Shown: positions 1 through 7,615, counted from the stretch's first letter. The stretch is DNA of 13,750 bases from Gemmatimonadaceae bacterium (GCA_002726335.1 PBSR01000194.1:1-13750), one strand, 5' to 3'. Notes: generated by a model from the letters alone, not told the origin. Numbers and translations: made by a program.

Positions 1-309
1 ACCGAAGAGGCCGAGGTCATCGCCATGGGCAGCACGCCGTTGCGTCTGATCGCTGTCGTCCAGCCGCTGCTGGCGGCCATGATGGTCTTTGCCGGAAGTC
101 TGCGCGGCGCCGGTGACACGCTGACACCGATGCTCGTCAACGGCGCGTCGGTGTGGCTGTTGCGCGTGCCGCTGTCCCTGCTCGTCACGCGCTGGCTGGG
201 CTGGGGACTGACCGGTGTCTGGCTGGTGATGGCCCTGGACCTGACGCTGCGGGGCGTCGCCCTCTACTGGCAGTTCCGGAGGGGTCGCTGGAAGACGGTG
301 GAGGTGTAG
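1..309 (+). CDS. MATE-family multidrug/Na+ efflux protein, C-terminal fragment
   Basis: The reading frame is open from base 1 and ends at TAG 307-309, so only the last 102 residues are visible and the start lies outside the window. The fragment has the typical end of a MATE (multi-antimicrobial extrusion) transporter: a segment reading PLLAAMMVFAGSLRGAGDT, two further hydrophobic helices (around VNGASVWLLRVPLSLLV and GLTGVWLVMALDLTL), and a short basic tail ending RRGRWKTVEV. MATE proteins are 12-helix inner-membrane antiporters that export cationic drugs or metabolites using Na+ or H+. The GAGDT motif and the GVWLxMALD helix support the family; substrate and subfamily (NorM or DinF type) cannot be told from this piece. 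The gene converges with the next one, leaving 4 nt between stops. Confidence 0.85.
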   Translation, partial: TEEAEVIAMGSTPLRLIAVVQPLLAAMMVFAGSLRGAGDTLTPMLVNGASVWLLRVPLSLLVTRWLGWGLTGVWLVMALDLTLRGVALYWQFRRGRWKTVEV

Positions 310-313
310 TTGT

Positions 314-2335
314 CTAGAGGAGAGGTTTGCCGACGGCGGTGAAGACCAGCTCGGTCTCCACCAGCGCGACTCCGGACTCGCCGCGTATGGGGGCGGTCAG
401 GTCGTTCCGCGCCACACCGACATCGACGCCGTCGGCGCCGGCTCGGTGTACGAGGTCTCGCAGATAAGCTGTTGCCCGTTCATGGGCAATCCTGACGCCG
501 GCCTCGAGAGAGCGTACCGCCACGATACCGTCCGGCAGCAGCACGTGGAAGATGCCGTCCCGCTCCGTGGGGCGTACCTGCACACGCAGATGCTGCACGA
601 CACCACCGGCCACTGCCCCCACGGCGTTGGCCACCGACGCGTGGGTCGGCACGACGAGTTCGGTGTGCAGGCGTTCGGCGGCGCCGGGGCCGTAGGCTTC
701 TACGGGAGCCCCCACCAGAACCAGAGGACGGCGCAACTCGAAGCGGGTACTCAGGTCGGACCCCTCGTGCTCACCGAAGGCTCGTGCGATCAGCGCTTCG
801 GCGCCCGCATCCTGCTCCCAGCCGGGCTCGGTGCCTTCGTCGGAGAGGGCTTTGGCCGCCACCTCGACGGCGATGCGTCGCGACACACCGTCGACAACGC
901 GCTCGCAGAACGCTTCCGCCGAGAGACCCATCAATTGTCCCAGAAGTTCCGCGCCCAGCCGTGCTGCCTCGCCGTCGTGGGCGTGATAGCGCCCGAGCAC
1001 ATGCAGGGCATCGGTCGGGGTAAAACCGGCACGTACGACGAGCCGGCGACGTTCGAGCTCCTCGAGGCCCGCCAGCGCCAGGCGGCCGTACGTCGAGGCC
1101 TCGGCCATGGACGTCAGCGACCGGGGCACACCGCCGATTTCCTGTAGCAGGCGGCGACTCTGCTCACTCGTGCGCCCATCCTGGCCGGCCAGGGGCAGGA
1201 CGAACTCCCCCGGGTATTCCTCGGCGCCGGCGCCGTGCTGGCGGCGCAGTTCGGCGATGACACCATCGTGCTCCTGGGCCAGCAGCGAAAGGGGCACAAC
1301 ACGCCGGGGTCCCACCTGCAGAGCCTCACTGATGCGCCGATGTTCGTCGACGCGAACGTGGCTGTCGCCTCCCAGACCGACGGTGTGCACGTGCAGGGTC
1401 TCCACCATCGTACGCCAGCCGCCGACGTGGGCGCCCTCCGGATCGAGTCGGGGCAGACCGTCGCTCAATACGGCGATGTCGGTGGTCGTGCCCCCCACGT
1501 CGACGACCCAGGCGTCACGTCGGCCTGCCAGGTGCCAGGCGCCGACGACGCTGGCCGCCGGGCCCGACAGGATCGTCTCCACGGGGCGCTCGAGGGCGAA
1601 CTCGGCGCTGACCATGGAACCGTCTCCCTTGACGACCATCAGCGGCGCCTGCACACCGACCTCGTCGAGCGTACTGCGTACCGTCGTCACCAGGCCGCTC
1701 AGCAACGGGATGAGTCGGGCGTTGAGGGCCGCCGTCGTCGCCCGGCGAACCGAGTCGAGCTCCCCCGTCAGATCGCCGCCGCAGGTGACGGGCAGATCCC
1801 CTCCGTGGTCACGTATCAGTTCGCGGGCACGGTTCTCGTGAGCGGGATTGCGCACCGAGAAGTAACCGGATACGGCAAAGGCGTCGACCTTCCCATGGCG
1901 CCGAGCCACGGCGGCGATGAGGGCCTCCTCATCAAGGACGGCGGTTTCCTCGCCGGCGCCATCATGGCCGCCGGTGATGAAGACGACGTCGTCGGTGACG
2001 AGATGGCGTTCGAGATCGAAGCGGCGCAGCAATTCGATATCGTACCCGATGAGAATCAGGCACGCGGGGTTTCCCACCCCTTCGACGATGGCATTCGTCG
2101 CCAGCGTCGTTGACAGGCCGACAACACCGATACGACGGGTGGCACCATCGGGGGCATCTGCCAGAGCATTGTGAATCGCTCCGGAGACCCCCACAGCCAG
2201 ATCGGCAGGTGTTGTCAGAGCTTTGGCACTGGTCACCACTTCTGTCTCGGGCCACGTCACCAGTGCGGCATCGGTGTAGGTGCCTCCCGTGTCCACGCCC
2301 AGAGCGAGATCGGTCTTCTGTGGGGAATCATTCAT
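314..2335 (-). CDS. Hydantoinase/oxoprolinase family protein (HyuA-like, ASKHA fold)
   Basis: This 673-residue protein starts at ATG 2335, the first Met in its frame, and ends at TAG 314-316. Two phosphate-loop-like motifs of the acetate/sugar kinase-Hsc70-actin fold are visible: GVDTGGTYTDAAL at residues 13-25 (hydantoinase A N-terminal domain) and DVGGTTTDIAVL at about 279-290 (hydantoinase A domain). Between them lie GLSTTLATNAIVEG (73-86) and ETILSGPAASVVGA (253-266), also typical of the family. Relatives include the ATP-dependent N-methylhydantoinase, 5-oxoprolinase and acetone carboxylase A subunits, which phosphorylate an amide or ketone substrate before ring opening or carboxylation. 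Those enzymes usually need a HyuB partner or domain, and none is encoded next to this gene. The substrate is therefore unknown. The protein has no signal peptide and should be cytoplasmic. No strong Shine-Dalgarno is visible. It is transcribed away from the redoxin operon. Confidence 0.88.
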   Translation of the reverse strand: MNDSPQKTDLALGVDTGGTYTDAALVTWPETEVVTSAKALTTPADLAVGVSGAIHNALADAPDGATRRIGVVGLSTTLATNAIVEGVGNPACLILIGYDIELLRRFDLERHLVTDDVVFITGGHDGAGEETAVLDEEALIAAVARRHGKVDAFAVSGYFSVRNPAHENRARELIRDHGGDLPVTCGGDLTGELDSVRRATTAALNARLIPLLSGLVTTVRSTLDEVGVQAPLMVVKGDGSMVSAEFALERPVETILSGPAASVVGAWHLAGRRDAWVVDVGGTTTDIAVLSDGLPRLDPEGAHVGGWRTMVETLHVHTVGLGGDSHVRVDEHRRISEALQVGPRRVVPLSLLAQEHDGVIAELRRQHGAGAEEYPGEFVLPLAGQDGRTSEQSRRLLQEIGGVPRSLTSMAEASTYGRLALAGLEELERRRLVVRAGFTPTDALHVLGRYHAHDGEAARLGAELLGQLMGLSAEAFCERVVDGVSRRIAVEVAAKALSDEGTEPGWEQDAGAEALIARAFGEHEGSDLSTRFELRRPLVLVGAPVEAYGPGAAERLHTELVVPTHASVANAVGAVAGGVVQHLRVQVRPTERDGIFHVLLPDGIVAVRSLEAGVRIAHERATAYLRDLVHRAGADGVDVGVARNDLTAPIRGESGVALVETELVFTAVGKPLL

Positions 2336-2587
2336 GCGGGGGAACTACGGTCTAGAACTGCCCGCCGGCAATGTACCTGGTCAGTGACCGATTCCTCGGC
2401 CTTGCCCTCCGGATACTCCTCGGCTATTCTCGCCAAATCGCTGCCTGCTGCGCCAGCATGGGACATCTGTGTCTCACCGGCCCGTGCTGTCGAGGTCAGC
2501 CCTCTCTGGCGCATCGGGCTGGGCATCGAATTCGCTTTTCCTGGCACATTCGAGCGCTGTCGGCAGCCACTACTCAATGAGAGATCC

Positions 2588-3172
2588 ATGTCGATCAGGA
2601 ATATCTATGTCTCCCTGGTGATCGGTCTCGTGCTGATCACGGCCTCTATATGGTGGTGGTCCGTACCATCGACGGGAGTCCTCGATCTCGCCGGACGCCC
2701 TGTGGATCCTCTGAATGGCGATGTGCCCGTGGTCCTGATCTTCGTCCGGGCTGACTGCCCCACATCGAATCGGTACGCTCCGGAGATGCAGCGCATTTAC
2801 GAACGCTTCAGCCCCGAAGGCGTATCTTTCTGGCTCGTCTACGTGGATCCCGCGCAGCGACCGGATGTCATCGAGAGACATATGAAGGAGTACAGCCTGG
2901 GTCTCAACGCCCTGCGCGATCTGAGGCACGAACTGGTCGCCAGAGTGGGGGCCAAGGTGACACCCGAAGCCGCTGTCTTCCTGGCTGACGGTCAGCTCGT
3001 TTACAAGGGACGAATCGACAATCGCTACACCGACTTCGGCAAAGCACGGGCGCAGGCCACGCGCCGTGAGTTGGTAACTGTACTCGAAGCAGCACTCGCC
3101 GGGGGTCCGATGACCCCCTCCCGCACACCAGCCGTAGGCTGTTTCATCGCCGATCTGGAGCCGACAGGATGA
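2588..3172 (+). CDS. Membrane-anchored redoxin (thioredoxin-fold) protein
   Basis: This 194-residue protein has an N-terminal hydrophobic anchor or signal (residues 6-24) followed by a thioredoxin-like domain of the AhpC/TSA-redoxin type, so it should face the periplasm. The core reads VVLIFVRADCPTSNRYAPEM (48-67), with Cys57 at the N-terminus of the active-site helix. VTPEAAVFLADGQLVYKGRIDNRY (124-147) includes the usual cis-Pro at 126. A second Cys is at 185 in a C-terminal AVGCFI segment. There is no CxxC, so it is not a classical TlpA; the two distant cysteines could form a disulfide (inference). The frame is open far upstream (from 2171), but ATG 2588 begins right at the signal segment and has a weak GAGAG (2579-2583) before it. 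Its stop overlaps the next start by 4 nt, indicating translational coupling with the monooxygenase-like gene. From general recollection, redoxins of this type often neighbour or fuse to such proteins. Confidence 0.82.
   Translation: MSIRNIYVSLVIGLVLITASIWWWSVPSTGVLDLAGRPVDPLNGDVPVVLIFVRADCPTSNRYAPEMQRIYERFSPEGVSFWLVYVDPAQRPDVIERHMKEYSLGLNALRDLRHELVARVGAKVTPEAAVFLADGQLVYKGRIDNRYTDFGKARAQATRRELVTVLEAALAGGPMTPSRTPAVGCFIADLEPTG
3157..3160 (+). promoter_or_regulatory. Ribosome binding site for the monooxygenase-like gene
   Basis: GGAG lies 8 nt before ATG 3169, inside the last codons of the redoxin gene. It supports the start that overlaps the upstream stop by ATGA. Confidence 0.6.
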
Positions 3173-4908
3173 GAATCCTTTCCGCCTTGCTGATTCCTGT
3201 CACCGCCATGGCGCTGCTGAGTTGCCAACCGGAGACCGAACCACCCGCACCGTCCGTCAAGGACCCGGGACCACTGACCTACAACCGCGATATCGCACCC
3301 ATCGTCCACGAACGTTGTTCTCCCTGTCACCGTCCCGGTCAGGCTGGCCCCTTCGATCTTCTCACCTACGCGGATGTGGAGGATCGGGCCAAGCAGATCG
3401 TCAAGGTGACCGGTTCGCGTTATATGCCCCCCTGGCCGCCCGACGCCGGTTACGGTGATTTCGTCGGTGACCGCAACTTGCCGCAGGACGTGATCGACGC
3501 CTTCGCCCAGTGGGTGAAGGACGGCAAGCTCGAAGGTGATCCGAAAGATCTGCCGCCGGCGCCGAAGTGGACCTACGGCTGGCAGCTCGGCGAACCGGAT
3601 ATCTTGGTCGAGCTCGGGGAGGACTACCACCTGGTTGCCGACGGGCTCGACGTGTACCGCAATTTCGTCCTCCCCATCCCCTGGGACGGCACCGGCGGCA
3701 AGTACGTGGAGGCCATCGAATTCCGTCCGCAGAACAACCTGGTCGTGCATCATGCCGTCATCATGCTCGACGAGTCGGGCCGCGCCGCCGAGCATGATCG
3801 CCGCGAGGCCGGCCTCGGTTTCGGCAGCATGGACTTCGGCGACGTCCAGGGACCCAGTGGACACTTTCTCGGCTGGACCGCCGGCAAGACCCCTCGTCGC
3901 GATCCCAGGCTGGCGTGGCCCCTGGAGTCCGGCGTGGACCTGGTCATGCAGCTCCACATGCTGCCCTCAGGCAAGCCCGAGAAGGTGCGCTCCCGTGTTG
4001 GCCTCTTCATGACCGACAATCCGCCGACACACCAGTCCGCCCTCGTGCGCCTGAGCCGCAAGGATCTCGTGATTCCGCCGGGTGAGAAGAGTTACTACCT
4101 CGAAGATCGCTACGTGCTGCCCGTCGACGTCGAGGCCATCAGTGTCTACCCGCACGCTCACTATCTGGGCACGCTGATCTCCGCCTATGCGCTGTTGCCG
4201 GACGGCAGCAAGAAGTGGCTGATCCGTATCAGCGAGAACTGGGACTTCGCCTGGCAGGATGAGTACCGCTATGCCGAACCGGTCTTCCTGCCACGGGGAA
4301 CGGAGCTGGTGGCCCAGTTCGAATTCGACAACTCGTCAGACAATCCTGCCAACCCGAACGAGCCACCCATCACCGTCTACTATGGCAGGGGCTCCATGGA
4401 CGAGATGGCCGACGTGATGCTGCAGGTCGTCTCTGACGATGTGGACGACCTGGATTATCTCAAGCGACATCACCTGGAGAAATGGCTGGAGCAGGAGACG
4501 GCAGGACTGGAGACCATGCTGCTGGCGGATCCGGAGCACGCCGCCAACCACCATTCCCTGGCCATGTGTTACGTCCGGGAGGGCCGCGTCAGCGAAGGTA
4601 TTTCCCATCTCGAGGAGTCCCTTCGACTACAGCCCGACTACGCCGAGGCCCACATCAACCTGGGCATCACGCTGAACTCACAGAGGGATCCGGTGCGCGC
4701 CATCGGCCACTTCCGCAGCGCGCTGGAGATCCGCCCCGAGTATCCGGATGCCCACTTCAATCTGGGCGTGGCGCTGCTGATGAGTGGTGACGAGGCGTCG
4801 GCCCGGACGCACCTGGTAAAGGCCGCCCGCCTGCGCCCGGAGATGGCAGCCGCCATCCAGAGCCGGGCGGAGCGGATGGGACTGCCGGGCCTGGTAATCG
4901 ACCAGTAG
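3169..4908 (+). CDS. Lipoprotein fusion: heme c domain, copper type II monooxygenase-like core and TPR repeats
   Basis: The 579-residue product starts with a lipoprotein signal (MALLSC, lipidated Cys19). Residues 36-122 form a c-type cytochrome-like domain: heme motif CSPCH at 50-54 and YMPPWPPDAGYGDF (85-98), whose Met86 could be the distal ligand. Residues 135-425 resemble the peptidylglycine alpha-hydroxylating monooxygenase / dopamine beta-hydroxylase fold. By motif, VVHHA (His194, His195) and MQLHM (His263) match the CuH site, while YPHAHYLG (His329, His331) and SMDEM (Met413) match the CuM site; all six ligands are present. Residues 440-560 hold about three TPR units, for example YAEAHINLGITL and YPDAHFNLGVAL. 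Relatives are annotated as ascorbate-dependent monooxygenases, but their substrate is not established. The fused heme could supply electrons in place of ascorbate (inference). The gene is co-transcribed with the redoxin and converges with the gene at 4926. Confidence 0.85.
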   Translation: MRILSALLIPVTAMALLSCQPETEPPAPSVKDPGPLTYNRDIAPIVHERCSPCHRPGQAGPFDLLTYADVEDRAKQIVKVTGSRYMPPWPPDAGYGDFVGDRNLPQDVIDAFAQWVKDGKLEGDPKDLPPAPKWTYGWQLGEPDILVELGEDYHLVADGLDVYRNFVLPIPWDGTGGKYVEAIEFRPQNNLVVHHAVIMLDESGRAAEHDRREAGLGFGSMDFGDVQGPSGHFLGWTAGKTPRRDPRLAWPLESGVDLVMQLHMLPSGKPEKVRSRVGLFMTDNPPTHQSALVRLSRKDLVIPPGEKSYYLEDRYVLPVDVEAISVYPHAHYLGTLISAYALLPDGSKKWLIRISENWDFAWQDEYRYAEPVFLPRGTELVAQFEFDNSSDNPANPNEPPITVYYGRGSMDEMADVMLQVVSDDVDDLDYLKRHHLEKWLEQETAGLETMLLADPEHAANHHSLAMCYVREGRVSEGISHLEESLRLQPDYAEAHINLGITLNSQRDPVRAIGHFRSALEIRPEYPDAHFNLGVALLMSGDEASARTHLVKAARLRPEMAAAIQSRAERMGLPGLVIDQ

Positions 4909-4925
4909 GCTGACCAGCCAGCTGG

Positions 4926-5408
4926 CTAGTAGGTGGCGTCGAAGCGTAGACGTCCACCCGCTGCCCGGGCGAAGTAGGTCTCCACCTTCTCCCGCGTGCG
5001 CGGGAAGTAGCGCCGCATTTCATCCACCACAGCCTGGACTTTCTCGATCTCCGCCCCCGTGTCGATCAGTACCTGGGCGTAGAGAAAGAGCAGGCGCTGA
5101 TCGTGACGCTCGGCCTCGAGAGCCATCTCGAGATACCTGAGTGCCTTGTCGGGCTTGCCTGCTTCGATCATGGCCTTGGCCATCAGCAGGTTCGACTCGG
5201 CGCGAGTCGGGTGGATCTCGAGCAGCTTCTCGGCCAACACCAGCAGATGTTCCTCCTGCAGTTGCGGCAGCGCCTTGACGTTGGTCCGGGGCACGATGTG
5301 CCCATGCTCACGGAGTTGGCCCCGCTCGACGAGGGCCATGATCCCGGCGGCGACCATGATGGCGATCACGATTGAGAGATTACGAAACCAGCTGACCATG
5401 ATCGTCAC
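4926..5408 (-). CDS. Small membrane-anchored TPR protein
   Basis: A 160-residue protein with one N-terminal transmembrane segment (about residues 8-27, LSIVIAIMVAAGIMALV) and a soluble helical part predicted to face the periplasm. TPR-like helices are visible at 52-66, 69-99 (AESNLLMAKAMIEAGKPDKALRYLEMALE in pieces) and 103-135. The start is uncertain. GTG 5406-5408 overlaps the upstream stop as GTGA, whereas ATG 5397-5399 lies 5 nt after that stop and gives MVSWFRN. An AAAGG stretch lies too close to the GTG (about 3 nt) and rather far from the ATG (about 12 nt), so neither is decisive. It is translationally coupled to the histidine-rich membrane protein and probably acts with it as an interaction scaffold. 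I assign no specific function. Confidence 0.72.
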   Translation of the reverse strand: MTIMVSWFRNLSIVIAIMVAAGIMALVERGQLREHGHIVPRTNVKALPQLQEEHLLVLAEKLLEIHPTRAESNLLMAKAMIEAGKPDKALRYLEMALEAERHDQRLLFLYAQVLIDTGAEIEKVQAVVDEMRRYFPRTREKVETYFARAAGGRLRFDATY

Positions 5409-6451
5409 AGACCTTTCTGAATCTCGGGTTGGCGGGTCTTCCAGATGAAGGCGTCAAACCAGTAGTGTATCATGGCGACAGAGCTGATCAGCGAGAAGCT
5501 GAAGAGATCGAAGTTCCCGCCGAACCCGACGAAGCCGAAGCCCAAGTCTCGCAGATGGCCCTCGGTGAGCACCACCCAGACGATCGTGCAGGCCACGCAG
5601 AGCAGAATGCCCACCACGATGTTCTGCGGTTGGGCCAGGTAGCGGAGCAGTGACGGGTGCTCGGGATTGCGCTCGGACAGGTGCTTGTTGAAGTAGTAGA
5701 TCATGACGTTGTATTGAACGCCGTGCATGATGCGATGGGCTACGGCGTAGACCATCAGGTATTCGCTGGTGAAACTCGTGTAGTACCAGAGGAAGTAGCT
5801 GGCCAGCAGGAACAGGTACTTCAGCGGATTCAGCGAATGCCCCTGACGGACACAGTACACGGCGTGCGCAACGTAAACGAGGCCGTAGACGGCGGTGATC
5901 ACCCAGGACACCGACTGGATCATCTCCACGCTCTCAGCGCCGATGGGAATCCGCCACTGGTGCAGCATGCTCACCCAGATTGTGGAGAACAGCGGCGACA
6001 CGATCAGCATGTTGCCGAAGAAGATCCAGTTGAAAGCCAGGTCGAAGTTCTTCGTGGACAGCGACCCCGCCCCGGCTTTGCGGTCATAGATCCTGGCAAA
6101 GCCGTGCTGTTGCATGAAGCTGTGCTGGTGGTCCCACAGAAGGATGAGCAGCACCAGGGTCAGGGGTGCGTACTTGATCAGGACGAAGGCCAGTCCGATC
6201 AGCAGGACGGGGCTCCACACAAGCCGATCACGCCAGCGTGAATACTCCTCCGGCGTGCCATAGAGACGCACCCCGGTGAGCATGAAGTGGGGCACGGTGA
6301 TCCACAGGGTGACCCCTACCAGTGCCCCCCCCGGGAGATTCTGCTGGGCAAAGACGGCGAAGAGAACGGCGGCAAAGGGCAACGCCAGGAACCACAGGAT
6401 GTCATTCCTGCGGTCGATGACGTATGCGACTTGGAACGCGGGATTCGGCAT
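5405..6451 (-). CDS. Polytopic inner-membrane protein with conserved-looking histidine motifs
   Basis: From ATG 6451 this is a 348-residue protein with roughly eight hydrophobic segments (for example 17-37, 41-60, 79-105, 138-160, 181-200, 209-225, 278-296, 314-330). The frame stays open to 6694, but that extension is polar, low in family character and runs through the divergent spacer, so MPNPAFQVAYVIDRRND is the better start. Histidines cluster beside membrane segments: VPHFMLTG (His55), DHQHSFMQQHG (His108, 110, 116), AHRIMHGVQY (His239, 243) and MIHYWFDAFIWK (His329). HxxxH and HxH pairs in a membrane protein recall metal sites of membrane di-iron hydroxylases/desaturases or carotenoid dioxygenase-like proteins, or heme ligation. 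The boxes do not match any of these families well enough to name it. It overlaps the downstream TPR gene by GTGA or nearly so. Confidence 0.78.
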   Translation of the reverse strand: MPNPAFQVAYVIDRRNDILWFLALPFAAVLFAVFAQQNLPGGALVGVTLWITVPHFMLTGVRLYGTPEEYSRWRDRLVWSPVLLIGLAFVLIKYAPLTLVLLILLWDHQHSFMQQHGFARIYDRKAGAGSLSTKNFDLAFNWIFFGNMLIVSPLFSTIWVSMLHQWRIPIGAESVEMIQSVSWVITAVYGLVYVAHAVYCVRQGHSLNPLKYLFLLASYFLWYYTSFTSEYLMVYAVAHRIMHGVQYNVMIYYFNKHLSERNPEHPSLLRYLAQPQNIVVGILLCVACTIVWVVLTEGHLRDLGFGFVGFGGNFDLFSFSLISSVAMIHYWFDAFIWKTRQPEIQKGL

Positions 6452-6468
6452 GGGCGGCTTTCGATCCT

Positions 6469-6508
6469 GATGATTCCAGAATTGATGGTGATCCGATGAT
6501 TCCAGAAT
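6469..6508. repeat. Direct repeat pair, GATGATTCCAGAAT
   Basis: The 14-mer GATGATTCCAGAAT occurs at 6469-6482 and again at 6495-6508, a period of 26 bp, or about two and a half helical turns. Both copies are preceded by GATCC, with one extra T in the first copy. Each copy contains ATTC-CA-GAAT, which is dyad-symmetric except for the two middle bases. They lie 18-57 nt upstream of the membrane-protein start at 6451, a position suited to an operator or activator site for that gene. The role is inferred. Confidence 0.6.
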
Positions 6509-6622
6509 AGGCGTGTTTCTCTTTGGGCGCAAAGCCAAATCGAACCGCCAATCATGTGCCCCAGGCTGTTCATTGTCCTTGCAGTGCCGCACACGGACCA
6601 ACAGGCTCCACTCCCCCCGAAA

Positions 6623-6644
6623 TGTGGGACAACAGTGTCCCACA
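6623..6644. promoter_or_regulatory. Perfect inverted repeat TGTGGGACA-N4-TGTCCCACA
   Basis: Arms at 6623-6631 and 6636-6644 are exact reverse complements with the 4-nt centre ACAG. The element sits in the middle of the divergent spacer. There is no following T-run on + and no matching A-run for the minus strand, so it is not a typical intrinsic terminator. Its size and symmetry fit a binding site for a dimeric regulator, and TGT...ACA half sites recall, for example, enhancer sites of NtrC-type activators. No sigma-54 promoter is evident nearby. The palindrome is directly seen; the function is inferred. Confidence 0.5.
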
Positions 6645-6754
6645 AGAGGTCTTTCTGAGACTTCGACGTCGCGCAATACCGCAGACCCGGACACACGCGT
6701 ATATTTATCCTGTTTTAGTCACAACGCCCGCGCAACCCGAACGAGACCTGAGAC

Positions 6755-7615
6755 TTGGCCGGATTCCCACACACCGCAATTTCGTGGCTCTGCCCGCTGA
6801 TATTGCTGGCCTCCGTGGTCGACGGGGCCACAGCCGAGAGCAAGCTCCGTCTCGATGTGGACGTCCGCTACTACTACGGCCAGTGGCAGTGGGGCGACTA
6901 TGAGATGACCCCGCGCGCCGGTCAGGCCGGACCCGACGTACGCGTGCATCTGCCCGGAGGTCGCTGGTCTCTGGGGACTTCGTACCTCTCCGGGGACTTC
7001 AGCGCTGCGGGGGCGTCACCATTGTCGGACCCTCTGTTTCGCAGCCGGAAGAACTTTGCCGTCGAGGACGGACGCGAGGAGCTGGTCCTCGACCTTGAGT
7101 TCCGGCCACTCGGCTGGCTCGGCGTGGCCGCCGTCTACCGTTTCAGCCAGTACGAGCTCGTCTCCGATGTTCAGTTGAACTCCGATCAGCGACTATACGG
7201 CACCGGTGTCGAGCGGGTCGTCAATGAGGCGCGTGGCTGGGGACTCTCCGTCAGGCCCCGACTTCCGGTACATCGCCAAGTGACATTCAGCGGCGAGTTG
7301 TCCCTCTTCCCCGAACTGTCGGGAGAAGCCGCCGGTCGCTACCAGTACCAGATGCTCTTTGACGACAATGAACTGGACAGCCGCTGGTTCGGGCGCAGCT
7401 CTCCCCGTGGTTTCGCCGGTCGTGGTGAACTGACCTATGCGTTGACGGGGATTCCCATCTCGTTGTCGGCAGGCTTCTTCTTCGAGCAGCTGCACGATCG
7501 TGACCCCGCCGAAGCCGGCTGGCTGGAAGACCAGTTGGGAGGCCAGACGCCCGGGCGCAGCTGGCTGGACGACGACTTCCGCGGGATCACGGCCCGAGCC
7601 GGGTTCACGTTCTGA
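6755..7615 (+). CDS. Putative outer-membrane beta-barrel protein
   Basis: The frame has a stop at 6749-6751, so translation must begin after it. TTG 6755 is the only sensible start and is followed directly by a signal peptide (hydrophobic about 9-22, cleavage likely after ATA at residue 27). The mature part shows alternating, aromatic-rich beta-strand segments such as KLRLDVDVRYYYGQW, RWSLGTSYLSGDF, ELVLDLEFRPLGWLGVAAVYRF, QVTFSGELSLF, RGELTYALT and SLSAGFFFEQL. It ends RAGFTF, with a C-terminal Phe preceded by alternating hydrophobics, as expected for recognition by the BAM machinery. At 286 residues it would form a barrel of perhaps 10-12 strands. I do not recognise a specific family. It is the first gene of the four-gene cluster, and a rare start codon on the leading gene may keep expression low (inference). 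Confidence 0.7.
   Translation: MAGFPHTAISWLCPLILLASVVDGATAESKLRLDVDVRYYYGQWQWGDYEMTPRAGQAGPDVRVHLPGGRWSLGTSYLSGDFSAAGASPLSDPLFRSRKNFAVEDGREELVLDLEFRPLGWLGVAAVYRFSQYELVSDVQLNSDQRLYGTGVERVVNEARGWGLSVRPRLPVHRQVTFSGELSLFPELSGEAAGRYQYQMLFDDNELDSRWFGRSSPRGFAGRGELTYALTGIPISLSAGFFFEQLHDRDPAEAGWLEDQLGGQTPGRSWLDDDFRGITARAGFTF

Larger units (their letters stand above)
6452..6754. other. Divergent intergenic region, 303 nt
   Basis: This spacer lies between the starts of the histidine-rich membrane protein (-) and the outer-membrane cluster (+), so it should carry promoters for both. I see a 14-bp direct repeat at 6469-6482 and 6495-6508, a perfect 9-bp-arm inverted repeat at 6623-6644, and an AT-rich patch near 6700-6718 containing TATATT (6700-6705). 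That patch could be a -10 element for the + strand, but there is no convincing -35 element at 16-18 nt upstream. Open frames crossing the spacer (6513-6800, 6523-6903, and the N-terminal extension to 6694) have no recognisable protein features and I do not count them as genes. Confidence 0.6.

Noticed and set aside
1235..2113. A 292-codon plus-strand frame opposite the HyuA-like gene.
   Set aside because: Sense-strand ASKHA motifs explain the region; the frame has no protein-like features of its own.
2542..2558. TGGCAC upstream of the redoxin gene, resembling a sigma-54 -24 element.
   Set aside because: No GC dinucleotide falls at the fixed -12 spacing (ten bases after the GG), so it is not a valid sigma-54 promoter.
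3025..3957. A 310-codon minus-strand frame opposite the monooxygenase-like gene.
   Set aside because: The sense strand encodes conserved heme and copper motifs; the antisense frame has none.
4916..4927. Palindrome AGCCAGCTGGCT at the convergent ends near 4909-4925, a possible bidirectional terminator.
   Set aside because: The stem would be only about 4 bp with a 4-nt loop and there is no T-run on either strand; too weak to call.
6452..6694. An 81-residue N-terminal extension of the histidine-rich membrane protein.
   Set aside because: It crosses the direct repeats and palindrome, is polar and low in family character, and precedes an ATG that begins a normal membrane-protein N-terminus.
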